NCBI RefSeq assembly: GCF_014636275.1
Contig: NZ_BMEB01000007.1
Location: 1 to 64,000 of the forward strand
Reading direction: 5' to 3'
Source of the DNA: Cellulomonas carbonis
Lineage (GTDB): Bacteria; Actinomycetota; Actinomycetes; Actinomycetales; Cellulomonadaceae
DNA: 64,000 nt
Shown: one piece after another, positions 24,578 through 33,159 of the stretch
Position numbering within the stretch: position 1 is the first letter of the stretch
Layout: every line of letters starts with the position of its first letter
Translations under genes and position numbers: made by a program
The notes under the pieces: generated by a model
Seen by the model: the letters and a program-made list of their open reading frames with translations, nothing else
The model's database searches: none
Told to the model about the DNA's origin: nothing

Positions 24578-25429
24578 ATGACGACCGACCGCGTCCCCCC
24601 GCGCCGAGCGGTCTTCCTCGACGTGGACGGCACGTACGCCCACCACGGCGTCGTCCCGCCCGGGCACGCGGACGCCGTCCGAGCAGCACGGGCGGCCGGC
24701 CACCGCGTCCTTCTCTGCACCGGCCGCCCGCGCTCGATGCTCCCCCCGCGCATCCTCGAGGCCGGGTTCGACGGGCTCGTCGCGGGTGCGGGCGCCTACG
24801 TCGAGGTGGACGGCGAGGTGCTGGTCGACCAGCGGTTCCCCGCGGACGTCGCGGCACGTGTGCTCCGCACGCTCGACGAGCACGACGTCGCGTACCTGCT
24901 CGAGGCCCCCGAGGCGCTGCACGGCCTCCCGGGCGTCGACGTCCGGCTGCGCCGGCTGCTCGCGGGACGCCTCGGGCGGCGTGAGCACCGCCCCGCCGAC
25001 CAGGACGGCCCCGTCGACATCCTCGCCGCGCTGCGCATGAGCGAGGACCTCACGACGACGCCGTTCGGCAAGGTCACCTACTTCGAGTCCCCGCTGCCCG
25101 GCCCCGCGCTGGTCGAGGCGATCGGCGCCGAGGTCGGCGTGCTCCCGAGCTCGGTCCCGGGCCTGGGCGAGTCGTCCGGGGAGATCTACCTGCGCGGCGT
25201 GCACAAGGCCGTCGGCATCGAGACGGTCGTCACGCACCTGGGCGTCGCACGCGAGGACGTCGTCGCCGTCGGGGACGGGCTCAACGACGTCGAGATGCTC
25301 GCGTGGGCCGGCGTCGGGGTCGCGATCGCGGGCGCGCACCCCGACGTGCTCGCCGTCGCGGACCGGGTCGCGCAGGGCCCGCAGGTCGAGGGCCTCGTCG
25401 CGGCGTTCGCCGAGCTCGGCCTCACCTGA
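24578..25429 (+). CDS. HAD superfamily hydrolase, Cof-type phosphatase
   Basis: A 283-residue HAD protein with motif I DVDGT (nucleophile Asp about residue 16), motif II LLCTGRP, the motif III Lys in GVHKAVG and motif IV GDGLNDVEM. The insert between motifs II and III is the C2-type cap of Cof/YidA sugar-phosphate phosphatases. No ribosome-binding site is seen; a TAGGAT box 8 bases before the ATG suggests a leaderless message. The exact phosphate ester is unknown. Confidence 0.9.
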   Translation: MTTDRVPPRRAVFLDVDGTYAHHGVVPPGHADAVRAARAAGHRVLLCTGRPRSMLPPRILEAGFDGLVAGAGAYVEVDGEVLVDQRFPADVAARVLRTLDEHDVAYLLEAPEALHGLPGVDVRLRRLLAGRLGRREHRPADQDGPVDILAALRMSEDLTTTPFGKVTYFESPLPGPALVEAIGAEVGVLPSSVPGLGESSGEIYLRGVHKAVGIETVVTHLGVAREDVVAVGDGLNDVEMLAWAGVGVAIAGAHPDVLAVADRVAQGPQVEGLVAAFAELGLT

Positions 25430-25452
25430 CCGCGGGGCGCCCGCCCGCGACG

Positions 25453-25485
25453 TCGGCCCTGGACCTCGGCCCTGGACCTCGGCCC
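25453..25485. repeat. 13-bp tandem repeat before the DUF4921 gene
   Basis: TCGGCCCTGGACC occurs twice in tandem (25453-25465, 25466-25478), and a partial third copy runs into the TAGTGT box. Repeat number here would change the promoter upstream region. Confidence 0.65.
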
Positions 25486-25491
25486 TAGTGT
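25486..25491 (+). promoter_or_regulatory. -10 box for leaderless transcript of the DUF4921 gene
   Basis: TAGTGT, 6 bases, then GTG 25498, without a Shine-Dalgarno sequence. Confidence 0.55.
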
Positions 25492-25497
25492 GGGCGA

Positions 25498-26778
25498 GTG
25501 CGCGACGCCGCCCCCTCGCCGCTCGTCCGGCTCCCGGACGGCACGGTCAAGCAGACCTCGCCGCTGACCGGCACGGAGGTGTGGAGCGTGCCGCGACGAG
25601 CCCACCGTCCGATGTCCACGAGGGCGGAGTCGCCCCGTCCCCGCCCCGACCACGACCTCGTCGCGCACCGGTGCGCGTTCTGCCCGGGCCGCTACCTCGA
25701 GACGCCGCCGGAGAAGGCGCGCGTCGAGCGCGACGGCGACGCGTACGTCCTGCGCACCGGCCTGCTCGCGTCCGAGGTCACGGCGCGGGTCGCCGAGCTG
25801 CGCCGGTTCCCCAACCTGTACGAGATCGTCGGCGTCGACTTCTGGCGTGCGGACCACGGCTGGGTCGTGCCCGACCACGTCCGGGCGCGCGCCGCGGCGT
25901 ACCTCGCCGAGCCCGAGGGCGCCGCGCACGTCGCCGCGATCCTCCGCCTGCGGGCCGCCGCGGCCGGCGCACCCGACGCGTGGGACGCGCTCGACGACGA
26001 CGCGCGGGTCGACCGTGCCGCCGACCTCTTCGCGGGCACGCACGACGTCGTCGTCGCGCGGCGCCACCACGTGGACGGGGCCGAGCACGGCGACGAGCTC
26101 GCGGGCGCGGGGACCCTGACGCCCGACGAGCACGACCGGTTCGTGCGCTTCACGGTCGAGGCGGTCCGCTCCCTCTACGCCGAGCAGCCGCACGCGCGGT
26201 ACGTCTCGGCGTTCCAGAACTGGCTGCGGCCCGCGGGGGCGTCGTTCGACCACCTGCACAAGCAGGTCGTCGCGATCGACGAGGTGGGGCCGCGCGTCGG
26301 CGGCCTGCTCGAGCGCCTGCGCGCCCAGCCCGACGTCGTGCGCCGCCGCGTCCTGGACCACGCGCGCGACGAGGGCCTCGTGGTCGCGCGGACGGATCGC
26401 GCCGTCGCGGTGGCCGCCGTCGGCCGGCCCTACCCGTCGTTCGAGGTGTGGTCGCTCGACGACGGCGCGCTGCCGTGGCAGCACGACGACGTGGCGCTGC
26501 GCGACATGGCGGACCTCCTGCACGCGGTGCACGCCGCGACCGGCCCGGCCGTGCCGAGCAACGAGGAGTGGTACCACCGGCCCCCGGACGCGGACGAGCG
26601 GCTGCCCTGGCACGTCGTCGTCGCACGGCGGGACGCGACCGCGGCCGGATTCGAGGCGTCGACCGGGATCCACGTCACGACCACGGACCCGCGCACGCTC
26701 CGCGACGCGGCGGTCACGCGCCTGCGCACCCTCCGCGACGAGGGCGAGGTCGCCCCGCTCACCCTGGGCGACGCGTGA
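25498..26778 (+). CDS. DUF4921 family protein, GalT/HIT-like
   Basis: A 426-residue protein. AHRCAFCPG near residue 58 and a His-rich SFDHLHKQVV near 255 resemble the zinc site and the HxHxxxQ-like active site of galactose-1-phosphate uridylyltransferases and related HIT-fold nucleotidyl transferases. The whole length agrees with the DUF4921 family of actinobacteria. GTG 25498 is used; a TAGTGT box six bases upstream suggests a leaderless message. Both the reaction and the substrate are unknown. It lies between a HAD phosphatase and a GerW-like gene. Confidence 0.8.
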   Translation: MRDAAPSPLVRLPDGTVKQTSPLTGTEVWSVPRRAHRPMSTRAESPRPRPDHDLVAHRCAFCPGRYLETPPEKARVERDGDAYVLRTGLLASEVTARVAELRRFPNLYEIVGVDFWRADHGWVVPDHVRARAAAYLAEPEGAAHVAAILRLRAAAAGAPDAWDALDDDARVDRAADLFAGTHDVVVARRHHVDGAEHGDELAGAGTLTPDEHDRFVRFTVEAVRSLYAEQPHARYVSAFQNWLRPAGASFDHLHKQVVAIDEVGPRVGGLLERLRAQPDVVRRRVLDHARDEGLVVARTDRAVAVAAVGRPYPSFEVWSLDDGALPWQHDDVALRDMADLLHAVHAATGPAVPSNEEWYHRPPDADERLPWHVVVARRDATAAGFEASTGIHVTTTDPRTLRDAAVTRLRTLRDEGEVAPLTLGDA

Positions 26779-26851
26779 CCGCCCGCAGGCGGACTCGTCC
26801 TCCGTCGCGGAGGCGGGTGCCGCGGACGGGCGTGCGGAGCAGCATGGGGGG

Positions 26852-27211
26852 ATGGACGCCTTCGACCCCGCCCGCGCCGTCGCCGACCTGCTCACCGTCC
26901 GCCGCGCGTTCGGCGAACCCGTCCGGGAGGGTGACGTGATGATCGTCCCCGTCGCCCGCGTCATGGGCGGCAGCGGCGGCGGGTCCGGCTCCGGGCCCGC
27001 GTCGACCGGGACGTCGGACGCCGCGACCCCCACGGGGTCCGGCGGCGGGCTGGGGATGCGGGTCCAGCCGCTCGGCGTGTACGTGATCAGCGGGTCGGAG
27101 GTGACGTGGCGCCCGGCGCTCGACCTCCAGCGCGTGATCGCCGGGGGCCAGGCAGTCGGGGCGCTCGCGCTCGTCGTCGCGCTCGTGGGGCTCCTGCGTG
27201 GCCGCCGCTGA
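26852..27211 (+). CDS. GerW/YtfJ-like small membrane-anchored protein
   Basis: A 119-residue protein with the GerW (sporulation protein YtfJ) pattern: VMIVPVARVMGG followed by a Gly/Ser-rich stretch, then RVQPLGVYVIS and a C-terminal helix (QAVGALALVVALVGLLRGRR) that could insert in the membrane. Bacillus GerW is a spore protein, but many non-sporing actinobacteria carry the family and its role there is unknown. G-rich sequence precedes ATG 26852. Confidence 0.75.
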   Translation: MDAFDPARAVADLLTVRRAFGEPVREGDVMIVPVARVMGGSGGGSGSGPASTGTSDAATPTGSGGGLGMRVQPLGVYVISGSEVTWRPALDLQRVIAGGQAVGALALVVALVGLLRGRR

Positions 27212-27256
27212 CCGTCCCGGCCGGTGGCGGCGGCGGTGACCGTCGACCACGTCGCC

Positions 27257-27262
27257 TAGATT
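27257..27262 (+). promoter_or_regulatory. -10 box before the leader ORF of the CNNM operon
   Basis: TAGATT, 8 bases, then ATG 27271. This predicts that transcription starts at or beside the leader ORF start codon. Confidence 0.5.
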
Positions 27263-27270
27263 GGCGTCGC

Positions 27271-27339
27271 ATGAACTCGAACGGCCCGCGAACCGAGCCG
27301 CTCGACGCCCGCGCGTCCGCCCCTGAGGTGACGCGATGA
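27271..27339 (+). CDS. 22-residue leader ORF overlapping the first CNNM gene
   Basis: ATG 27271 opens MNSNGPRTEPLDARASAPEV and runs to a TGA that overlaps ATG 27336 (ATGA). A TAGATT box 8 bases upstream suggests a leaderless message that starts with this ORF. Its coding sequence contains the GAGGTG that serves as ribosome site for the CNNM gene. It is either a coupling leader peptide or a chance ORF in a 5' leader; the exact overlap favours coupling. Confidence 0.45.
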   Translation: MNSNGPRTEPLDARASAPEVTR

Positions 27340-28793
27340 CCGTCGAGTGGCTGCTCCTCCTCCTCGTCCTGGTGCTCGTCGCCGCCAACGCCCTCTTCGT
27401 CGCGGCGGAGTTCGCGCTCGTCACGGTCGACCGGCCGACGATCACCCGGCTCGCCGAGTCCGGTGACAAGCGGGCCTCGTCCGTCCGGAGCGCGCTGCGG
27501 ACGCTCTCGACGCAGCTCTCCGGCGCGCAGCTCGGGATCACGGTGACCAGCCTCGTGGTCGGCTTCATCGCCGAGCCGTCGATCGCGGCGCTCCTCCTCG
27601 GCCCGCTCGCGTCGACCGGCCTCGACCCCGACGCGGCCGCCCCCATCGCGTTCACCGCGGCCTTCCTCATCGCGACGGCGACGCAGATGGTGTTCGGCGA
27701 GCTGGTGCCCAAGAACTGGGCCATCGCCGAGCCCGTCCGGGTGGGCCGCGCGGTCGCGGGCGCGCAGCGCGGGTTCACGTGGGCGAGCGGTCCGCTGCTG
27801 GCCGTGCTCAACGGGACCGCGAACCGCATCGTGCGCATGCTCGGGATCGAGCCCCAGGAGGAGCTCGCGTCGGCCCGGTCGGCGCAGGAGCTCAGCGCCC
27901 TCGCCGAGCGCTCGGCCCGCGAGGGCTCCCTCGACGCGGAGGCCGCTCGCCGCCTGAGCCACTCGGTCGAGCTCGCCGAGCGCACGGCCGCCGACGCCAT
28001 GACGCCGCGCCCTCGCGTGCGCTTCGTCGACGCGACCGACCCCGTCGACGTCGTGCTCGAGCTCGCCGCCCGGACGGGCCACGCCCGGTTCCCGGTGCTC
28101 GGCGAGGGCGTCGACGACGTCGTCGGCGTCGTGCACTTCAAGCACGCGCTCGCCGTCCCCAAGGCGGAGCGCGGGACGCGCACCCTCGGGCAGATCGCGC
28201 GTCCGGTGTCGGCCGTCCCGTCCGCGATGCCGCTCGACGTCGTGCTCGAGGAGCTGCGGGGTGGCCTGCAGCTCGCCGTCGTGGTCGACGAGTACGGCGG
28301 GACCGACGGGATCATCACGCTCGAGGACCTCGTCGAGGAGATCGTGGGGGAGATCCAGGACGAGCAGGACCGCCCGCTCGGCCGGTTCCGGCAGGTCGGC
28401 GCGAGCTCGTGGTCGCTCAGCGGGCTGCTGCGGCCCGACGAGGCCGGTGAGCTCACGGGGGTCGAGCTGCCCGAGGGGAGGGACGCGGACACCCTGGGCG
28501 GTCTGGTGACCGAGGTGCTCGAGCGGTTCCCCGAGGTCGACGACGACGTCGTGCTCGACGCGCGCGACACGAGGCACCCCGACGACCTGGGGATCCCGGC
28601 CGCCGTCACCGCGCGGTTGAAGGTGACGCGCGTCGACGGGCGCCGGGTCGACCGGCTCCTGCTGACCGTGGACGACGACGGCCCCGTCGGCCGACCCGGC
28701 CCACCCCCGGAGTCCCGGCCGGCCGCCGACGACGCCGGCGCCGACGACGCCGGCGACGCGTCCCGCCCCGCCCCGGGAGGCACGGATGTCTGA
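27336..28793 (+). CDS. CNNM/CorC (hemolysin C-like) transporter 1
   Basis: A 485-residue protein with an N-terminal CNNM/DUF21 domain (about 1-190; NALFVAAEFALVTV and VFGELVPKNWAIA), a CBS pair (about 215-340; RPRVRFVDATDP, VVVDEYGGTDGIITLEDL) and a CorC_HlyC domain to about 435, then a Pro/Asp-rich tail. CNNM proteins export or exchange Mg2+ or Co2+. It is the first full gene of a tightly packed operon and overlaps the second CNNM gene by 8 bases. Confidence 0.92.
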   Translation: MTVEWLLLLLVLVLVAANALFVAAEFALVTVDRPTITRLAESGDKRASSVRSALRTLSTQLSGAQLGITVTSLVVGFIAEPSIAALLLGPLASTGLDPDAAAPIAFTAAFLIATATQMVFGELVPKNWAIAEPVRVGRAVAGAQRGFTWASGPLLAVLNGTANRIVRMLGIEPQEELASARSAQELSALAERSAREGSLDAEAARRLSHSVELAERTAADAMTPRPRVRFVDATDPVDVVLELAARTGHARFPVLGEGVDDVVGVVHFKHALAVPKAERGTRTLGQIARPVSAVPSAMPLDVVLEELRGGLQLAVVVDEYGGTDGIITLEDLVEEIVGEIQDEQDRPLGRFRQVGASSWSLSGLLRPDEAGELTGVELPEGRDADTLGGLVTEVLERFPEVDDDVVLDARDTRHPDDLGIPAAVTARLKVTRVDGRRVDRLLLTVDDDGPVGRPGPPPESRPAADDAGADDAGDASRPAPGGTDV

Positions 28794-29817
28794 CGTCACC
28801 GCGCTGTGGATCGCCGTCCTGCTCCTGCTCGGCAACGCGTTCTTCGTGGGCGCGGAGTTCGCGCTCATCTCCGCGCGCCGCACCCAGATCGAGCCGCGTG
28901 CCGCGGCAGGTTCCCGTGCGGCACGCGTGACGATCCGCGCCATGGAGCGTGTGTCGCTCATGATGGCCGGCGCCCAGCTGGGCATCACGATGTGCTCGCT
29001 CGGCCTCGGGGCCATCGCGGAGCCCGCCGTCGCGCACCTGCTCGAGATCCCGCTCGCGGCGGTCGGCGTCGAGGGTGCGCTCCTGCACACCGTCGCGTTC
29101 GTCATCGCGCTGTCGATCGTGGTGTTCCTGCACATGGTGCTCGGCGAGATGGTCCCCAAGAACATCGCCATCGCGGGGCCGGAGCGGTCGGCGCTGGTCC
29201 TGGGACCGCCCCTGTACCTCGTGGTCCTCGTGCTCAAGCCGCTCGTGCTGCTCCTGAACTGGATCGCGAACGGTGTGCTCCGTGCGCTCCGCGTCACGCC
29301 CAAGGAGGAGGTGTCGTCGGTCTTCACGGCCGACGAGGTGTCGTCGTTCGTCGCCCAGTCGCGCGACGAGGGCCTGCTCGACGAGGCGCACCACGACGTC
29401 ATCGCGGGCGCGCTCAGCATCAGCACCGAGACCGTCTCGGGCGTGACGGTGCCGCTCGCCGAGCTCGAGACGCTGCCGCTCGGCGCGACGCCGTCGGACG
29501 CCGAGGAGGCGTGCGTCCGCACCGGGTTCTCGCGGTTCCCGGTCGTCGGTCCGGACGGTGGGCTCCACGGGTACGTCCACCTCAAGGACCTGATCATGGT
29601 GTCGCCCGAGGAGCACACCGCGCCGCTCGCCCGGCGTCACGTGCGGCCGCTCGCGCGCATCCCCGCCGACGCGACGCTCGACGCCGCGCTCGCCGCGATG
29701 CAGTCGCGCGGAAGCCACGTGGCGCTCGTCACCCGCGGCGACGAGGTCGTGGGTGCCGCGATGCTCGAGGACGTCGTCGAGCGCCTGGTCGGCGAGGTCG
29801 TGGACGCAGGTCGGTGA
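28786..29817 (+). CDS. CNNM/CorC-like transporter 2 (short form)
   Basis: A 343-residue paralogue of the preceding gene: CNNM domain with [14 protein letters not shown] and [11 protein letters not shown], then CBS repeats ([20 protein letters not shown]), but no CorC_HlyC domain at the end. Such long-plus-short pairs are standard in actinobacteria and probably form a heterodimer. GGGAGG lies 7 bases before ATG 28786. Its stop overlaps the GTG of the beta-lactamase gene (GTGA). Confidence 0.92.
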   Translation: MSDVTALWIAVLLLLGNAFFVGAEFALISARRTQIEPRAAAGSRAARVTIRAMERVSLMMAGAQLGITMCSLGLGAIAEPAVAHLLEIPLAAVGVEGALLHTVAFVIALSIVVFLHMVLGEMVPKNIAIAGPERSALVLGPPLYLVVLVLKPLVLLLNWIANGVLRALRVTPKEEVSSVFTADEVSSFVAQSRDEGLLDEAHHDVIAGALSISTETVSGVTVPLAELETLPLGATPSDAEEACVRTGFSRFPVVGPDGGLHGYVHLKDLIMVSPEEHTAPLARRHVRPLARIPADATLDAALAAMQSRGSHVALVTRGDEVVGAAMLEDVVERLVGEVVDAGR

Positions 29818-30821
29818 CTCCGGCGCGCCGCGGCCCGGGATGCGTCGCCGGTCGCGGCCGCCTCGGGGCGCTCGTCGCCTCGGCGCTGCTCGCCGCCGGG
29901 TGTGCCGCCGGGTCCGGCGGCGACGGGGCGGCCGGGGCGCCCTCGACGCACGCGCCCTCCTCGTCACCCGCCGGACCCGTCGACGCGTCGCCCACGCCGG
30001 CCCCGTCGTCGCCCGCCCCGTCGCCCGACCCCTCGGCCGCTGCCGCGCTCGCCGCACTCGAGGCGGCGCACTCCGCGCGGCTCGGAATGTTCGCGGTCGA
30101 CACGGCCAGCGGTCTGACCGTCGAGCACCGGGCGGACGAGCGGTTCGGCTACGCCTCGACGCACAAGGCGCTCTCCGTCGCCGCGCTCCTCGCTGAGCTG
30201 GCACCGGCCGAGCTCGACGCGGTGGTCCGGTGGACGGCCGACGACGTCGTCGCGCACTCGCCGGTCACGCAGGAGCGGACCGGGACGGGCATGACGTGGC
30301 GCGAGCTCGGCGCCGCCGCGGTCACGCACAGCGACAACACCGCTGCCAACCTCGTGCTCGACCGGCTCGGTGGCCCTGCGGGCTTCGAGCGGGCGCTGCG
30401 CGACCTGGGTGACGACGTGACGTCCGCCGACCGGGTCGAGGCCGCGCTGAACGAGGTCGCGCCCGGGGACGCACGCGACACGACGACGCCCCGGGCGCTC
30501 GCGGCCGGCCTGCGCTCCTACCTGCTCGACGGTGCGCTGACGCCGGAGGACGCGCACCTGCTCCTCGGCTGGATGCGCGACTCGACCACCGGTGCGGGCC
30601 TCGTCCGGGCCGGCGTGCCGGCCGGCTGGGACGTGGCCGACAAGTCGGGCGGCGGGTCGTACGGCATCCGCAACGACGTCGCCGTCGTCCGCCCGCCCGG
30701 CGGGGAGCCCGTCGTGATCGCGGTCATGACAGCGAAGGACGAGCGGGCGGCGGAGGGCGACGACGCGCTCGTGGCCCGCGCGACGGAGGTCGTCGTCCAG
30801 CACCTGGGCCTCACGGGCTGA
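29814..30821 (+). CDS. class A beta-lactamase, lipoprotein
   Basis: A 335-residue protein with a signal peptide ending in lipobox LLAAGC and a Pro/Ser/Thr-rich linker of about 40 residues, then a class A serine beta-lactamase domain. The motifs are STHK (Ser115, Lys118), SDN (173-175), ExxLN (Glu209 to Asn213) and KSG (277-279). The spacing between Ser115 and Lys277 fits the family. All catalytic residues are present, so hydrolysis of penicillins is likely; KSG in place of KTG is a common variant. It is coupled to the CNNM pair by a 4-base overlap, which is an unusual setting. Confidence 0.9.
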   Translation: MTPARRGPGCVAGRGRLGALVASALLAAGCAAGSGGDGAAGAPSTHAPSSSPAGPVDASPTPAPSSPAPSPDPSAAAALAALEAAHSARLGMFAVDTASGLTVEHRADERFGYASTHKALSVAALLAELAPAELDAVVRWTADDVVAHSPVTQERTGTGMTWRELGAAAVTHSDNTAANLVLDRLGGPAGFERALRDLGDDVTSADRVEAALNEVAPGDARDTTTPRALAAGLRSYLLDGALTPEDAHLLLGWMRDSTTGAGLVRAGVPAGWDVADKSGGGSYGIRNDVAVVRPPGGEPVVIAVMTAKDERAAEGDDALVARATEVVVQHLGLTG

Positions 30822-30846
30822 CCACGGGCGGGCACCGCGAGCCTCG

Positions 30847-31935
30847 TCAGGCGGGGTGGCGGTCGCCGAGCCACGGCGCGAGCACGTCGGCGCTGCCGAG
30901 CCACGGAGCGAGGCCGACCCGCCACTCGTCCTCGGTGACGAGCGCGTCCTCGAAGGCCTCGCGCAGAAGCTCCTGCTGGTCGCCGGTGCCGGTGATCACG
31001 AGCCTCGTGCGCGGTACGTGCCGCCCCCACTCGCCCATCCCGCCGATGCTCAGCTGCCCGCCCGAGCCGTCCCAGACGCACACCGAGTCGGGCCGCGTGG
31101 GGACCCAGAAGACGCCCCGCCCGCGGACCGGGCCCGCGCCGAGGTCCTCGATGCGGTCGAGCAGCCGCTCGGGGTGGAAGGGGCGGTCGGAGTGCAGGTC
31201 CAGCGTCCACACGCCGTTGTCGCCGGGCGTCCGCGCGGGAGCGGCCCGGCGGGGGTCGGTTCGGCGCTCACCGGCGAGCGGGTCGTGCCGGTGCGCGAGG
31301 AGCGCACCGACGTCCAGCCGGTCGAGCCCGTCGACGCGCTCGGAGTCGGCCGCGCGGACGTGGTCGACCAGGTCGGACGCGACCGGCGGCACGTCGCCCG
31401 CGACCACGACGACGTCGGCGTGGCCGAGCTGCGCCGCGAGCGCCTCGCCGACCGCGCGCCGGTCGTCGTCGGTCAGGGCGAGGTCGCGCTCGGCGAGGAG
31501 GGCGTCGCCGAGGAGGTCCTCCTCGAAGCCCGCTCCGTCGACGGCCGCGACGACGGCGGCGAGCCGCAGGCGCGCGAGGCGCCCCCCGCGGGTCTCGGCG
31601 GCGAGCGTGCGTGCGGCGGGCAGCGACTCGGCCGAGACCGGCAGCGCGAGCAGGACCGCGGCGCTGCCCTGGGCGGCGAGACGGCGCAGGGTCGGCACGG
31701 CGTCCTCGCGGACCGCGCAGCTCGTGCACGGGTGCTCGAGCGGTACCACGACGTCCTCGACGATCCCGTCGGCCGTCATGACGAGGCGGCGGATGCCTCC
31801 GCCGTTCTCGGTCTCGACGATGTCGTGGCGGACGGCGACGGTCCCCGGGGCGTCGAGGAGGACGTTCATGACGACCGCGTCGCGCAGCACGGGGTCGACC
31901 GTCGCGAGGACGGACAGGGGGACGGGAGCCGGCAC
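30847..31935 (-). CDS. CobW-like protein of the zinc-response locus, without canonical P-loop
   Basis: A 362-residue relative of CobW/ZNG1 GTPase metallochaperones. The middle has HPCTSCAVRED, matching the CxCC-type metal motif, and the last third (VWTLDLHSDRPFHPERL to WGRHVPRTRLVITG) is the CobW C-terminal domain. The N-terminus (VPLSVLATVDPVLRDAVV) lacks GxxxxGKT, and no NKxD motif is evident, so GTP binding is doubtful. GTG 31935 follows AAGGAGG. It is divergent from zinc-free ribosomal protein genes across a Zur-like box, as in Streptomyces zinc regulons, and probably helps in zinc allocation. Confidence 0.82.
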   Translation of the reverse strand: MPAPVPLSVLATVDPVLRDAVVMNVLLDAPGTVAVRHDIVETENGGGIRRLVMTADGIVEDVVVPLEHPCTSCAVREDAVPTLRRLAAQGSAAVLLALPVSAESLPAARTLAAETRGGRLARLRLAAVVAAVDGAGFEEDLLGDALLAERDLALTDDDRRAVGEALAAQLGHADVVVVAGDVPPVASDLVDHVRAADSERVDGLDRLDVGALLAHRHDPLAGERRTDPRRAAPARTPGDNGVWTLDLHSDRPFHPERLLDRIEDLGAGPVRGRGVFWVPTRPDSVCVWDGSGGQLSIGGMGEWGRHVPRTRLVITGTGDQQELLREAFEDALVTEDEWRVGLAPWLGSADVLAPWLGDRHPA

Positions 31936-31979
31936 GTTTCTGCCTCCTTCGTGGTGGGTGGTCGGCGCCAGCGTAACGC

Positions 31980-32008
31980 TTGACGGGAATGATTCTCATT
32001 CCTAGTGT
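31980..32008 (+). promoter_or_regulatory. promoter with Zur-like operator filling the spacer
   Basis: TTGACG (31980-31985), exactly 17 bases (31986-32002), TAGTGT (32003-32008). The spacer is itself the palindrome GGAATGA-TTC-TCATTCC with perfect 7-base arms, of the Fur/Zur type AATGAT..TCATT. A bound repressor would block RNA polymerase completely. The site also covers the probable -35 region of the divergent CobW-like gene (minus-strand TACGCT near 31975), so one operator can govern both directions. Confidence 0.8.
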
Positions 32009-32054
32009 TGCTCGCGCGCTGCGCCGGTCGCACCGCCCTCCCGGAAGGAGCCCT

Positions 32055-32291
32055 ATGTCCGCCAGGTGCCAGGTGCTCGGCACTGTCCCCGGCTTCGGCC
32101 ACTCGATCTCGCACTCCCACGTCCGCACCAGGCGCCGCTTCGACCCCAACGTGCAGCGCAGGCGCTACTGGGTGCCCTCCCTCGGCCGGCACGTCCGCCT
32201 CACGGTGAGCGCGCGCGGCATCCGCACGATCGACCGCCGCGGGATCGACGCCGTGGTGGCCGAGATGCTCGCGCGCGGGGAGCGGATCTGA
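32055..32291 (+). CDS. rpmB: ribosomal protein bL28, zinc-free paralogue
   Basis: A 78-residue bL28 ([21 protein letters not shown], quoted to 21 is avoided here: the core is [11 protein letters not shown] and [16 protein letters not shown]). The usual paired cysteines CxxC...CxxC are reduced to one Cys near residue 5, so zinc cannot be bound. AAGGAG lies 5 bases before ATG 32055. It is the first gene of a run of six such paralogues behind the Zur-like promoter and would replace the zinc form under zinc starvation. Its stop overlaps the next start by one base. Confidence 0.93.
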   Translation: MSARCQVLGTVPGFGHSISHSHVRTRRRFDPNVQRRRYWVPSLGRHVRLTVSARGIRTIDRRGIDAVVAEMLARGERI

Positions 32292-32461
32292 TGGCGGGCC
32301 GGCAGCAGGCGCTGCGCCCCGTCGTGAAGCTCAGGTCGACCGCAGGGACGGGCTTCACGTACGTGACCCGCAAGAACCGCCGCAACGACCCCGAGCGGCT
32401 CGTGCTGAAGAAGTACGACCCGGTCGTCCGGCGGCACGTCGACTTCCGTGAGGAGCGCTGA
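32291..32461 (+). CDS. rpmG: ribosomal protein bL33, zinc-free paralogue
   Basis: A 56-residue bL33 with [20 protein letters not shown], the conserved core of the family. It contains no cysteine, whereas zinc-binding bL33 has CxxC pairs on both sides of this core. It starts by a one-base overlap (TGATG) with the bL28 gene. It substitutes in the large subunit when zinc is scarce. Confidence 0.93.
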   Translation: MAGRQQALRPVVKLRSTAGTGFTYVTRKNRRNDPERLVLKKYDPVVRRHVDFREER

Positions 32462-32462
32462 G

Positions 32463-32768
32463 ATGGCGAAGAAGAGCAAGATCGCCCGGAACGAGCAGCG
32501 GAGGGTCGTCGTCGAGCGGTACGCGCAGCGGCGGCGCGAGCTCAAGGCCGCGTCGGTCGACCCGCACCGGACGGCGGACGAGCGGACCGCCGCGATGGCC
32601 GCGCTCCACGCGCTGCCGCGCGACGCGAGCCCGACGCGCGTGCGCAACCGCGACGTCGCCGACGGGCGCCCGCGTGGCTTCCTCCGCGCGTTCGGGCTGT
32701 CCCGCATCCGCATGCGGCAGATGGCCCACCGCGGCGAGCTGCCGGGCGTCACCACGTCCAGCTGGTAG
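32463..32768 (+). CDS. rpsN: ribosomal protein uS14, zinc-free long form
   Basis: A 101-residue uS14 of the long form: [14 protein letters not shown] at the start, then [20 protein letters not shown] and [17 protein letters not shown]. The CxxC..CxxC zinc finger of the short form is absent. ATG 32463 begins one base after the bL33 stop. It belongs to the small-subunit part of the zinc-sparing set. Confidence 0.94.
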   Translation: MAKKSKIARNEQRRVVVERYAQRRRELKAASVDPHRTADERTAAMAALHALPRDASPTRVRNRDVADGRPRGFLRAFGLSRIRMRQMAHRGELPGVTTSSW

Positions 32769-32779
32769 GAGGAACGCAC

Positions 32780-33040
32780 GTGAAGCAGGGCATCCACCCG
32801 GACTACCACCCGGTCGTCTTCCGCGACCCCTCGGCGGGTTTCGCCATCCTCACCCGCTCGACCGTCACGTCCACGACGACGGTCGAGTGGGAGGACGGGA
32901 GCACGTACCCGGTGGTCGACGTCGACGTCTCGTCCGCGTCGCACCCGTTCTACACGGGTCGGACGCGCGTGCTCGACACGGCCGGCCGCGTCGAGAAGTT
33001 CCGGCGGCGGTACGGACGACCGGTCGAGGAGGAGCGGTGA
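32780..33040 (+). CDS. rpmE2: ribosomal protein bL31, zinc-free type B
   Basis: An 86-residue type B bL31: [16 protein letters not shown], then [23 protein letters not shown]. Type B lacks the CxxC of type A, and no cysteine is present. TAGGAGGAA is an excellent ribosome site 7 bases before GTG 32780. Type B bL31 is one of the best-known Zur targets. The stop overlaps the bL36 start (GTGA). Confidence 0.95.
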   Translation: MKQGIHPDYHPVVFRDPSAGFAILTRSTVTSTTTVEWEDGSTYPVVDVDVSSASHPFYTGRTRVLDTAGRVEKFRRRYGRPVEEER

Positions 33041-33159
33041 AGGTCCGCGCCTCCCTCGCGTCCCTCAAGAAGAAGGAGGGCTCGATCGTCGTCCGCCGGC
33101 GCGGCCGGACGTTCGTCATCAACAAGAAGAACCCACGCTGGAAGGCGAGGCAGGGCTGA
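33037..33159 (+). CDS. rpmJ: ribosomal protein bL36, zinc-free paralogue
   Basis: A 40-residue bL36 paralogue: [21 protein letters not shown] and then the family ending [10 protein letters not shown]. The C-x2-C-x12-C-x4-H zinc site of the usual 37-residue form is gone. It starts by GTGA overlap with bL31 and ends by one-base overlap with bL32. Confidence 0.93.
   Translation: MKVRASLASLKKKEGSIVVRRRGRTFVINKKNPRWKARQG

Noticed and set aside
27212..27270. Mg2+ riboswitch (M-box) before the CNNM genes
   Set aside because: The gap is only about 60 bases, too short for an M-box, and no matching helices are visible.
30847..31935. Canonical CobW GTPase
   Set aside because: The N-terminus has no GxxxxGKT loop.
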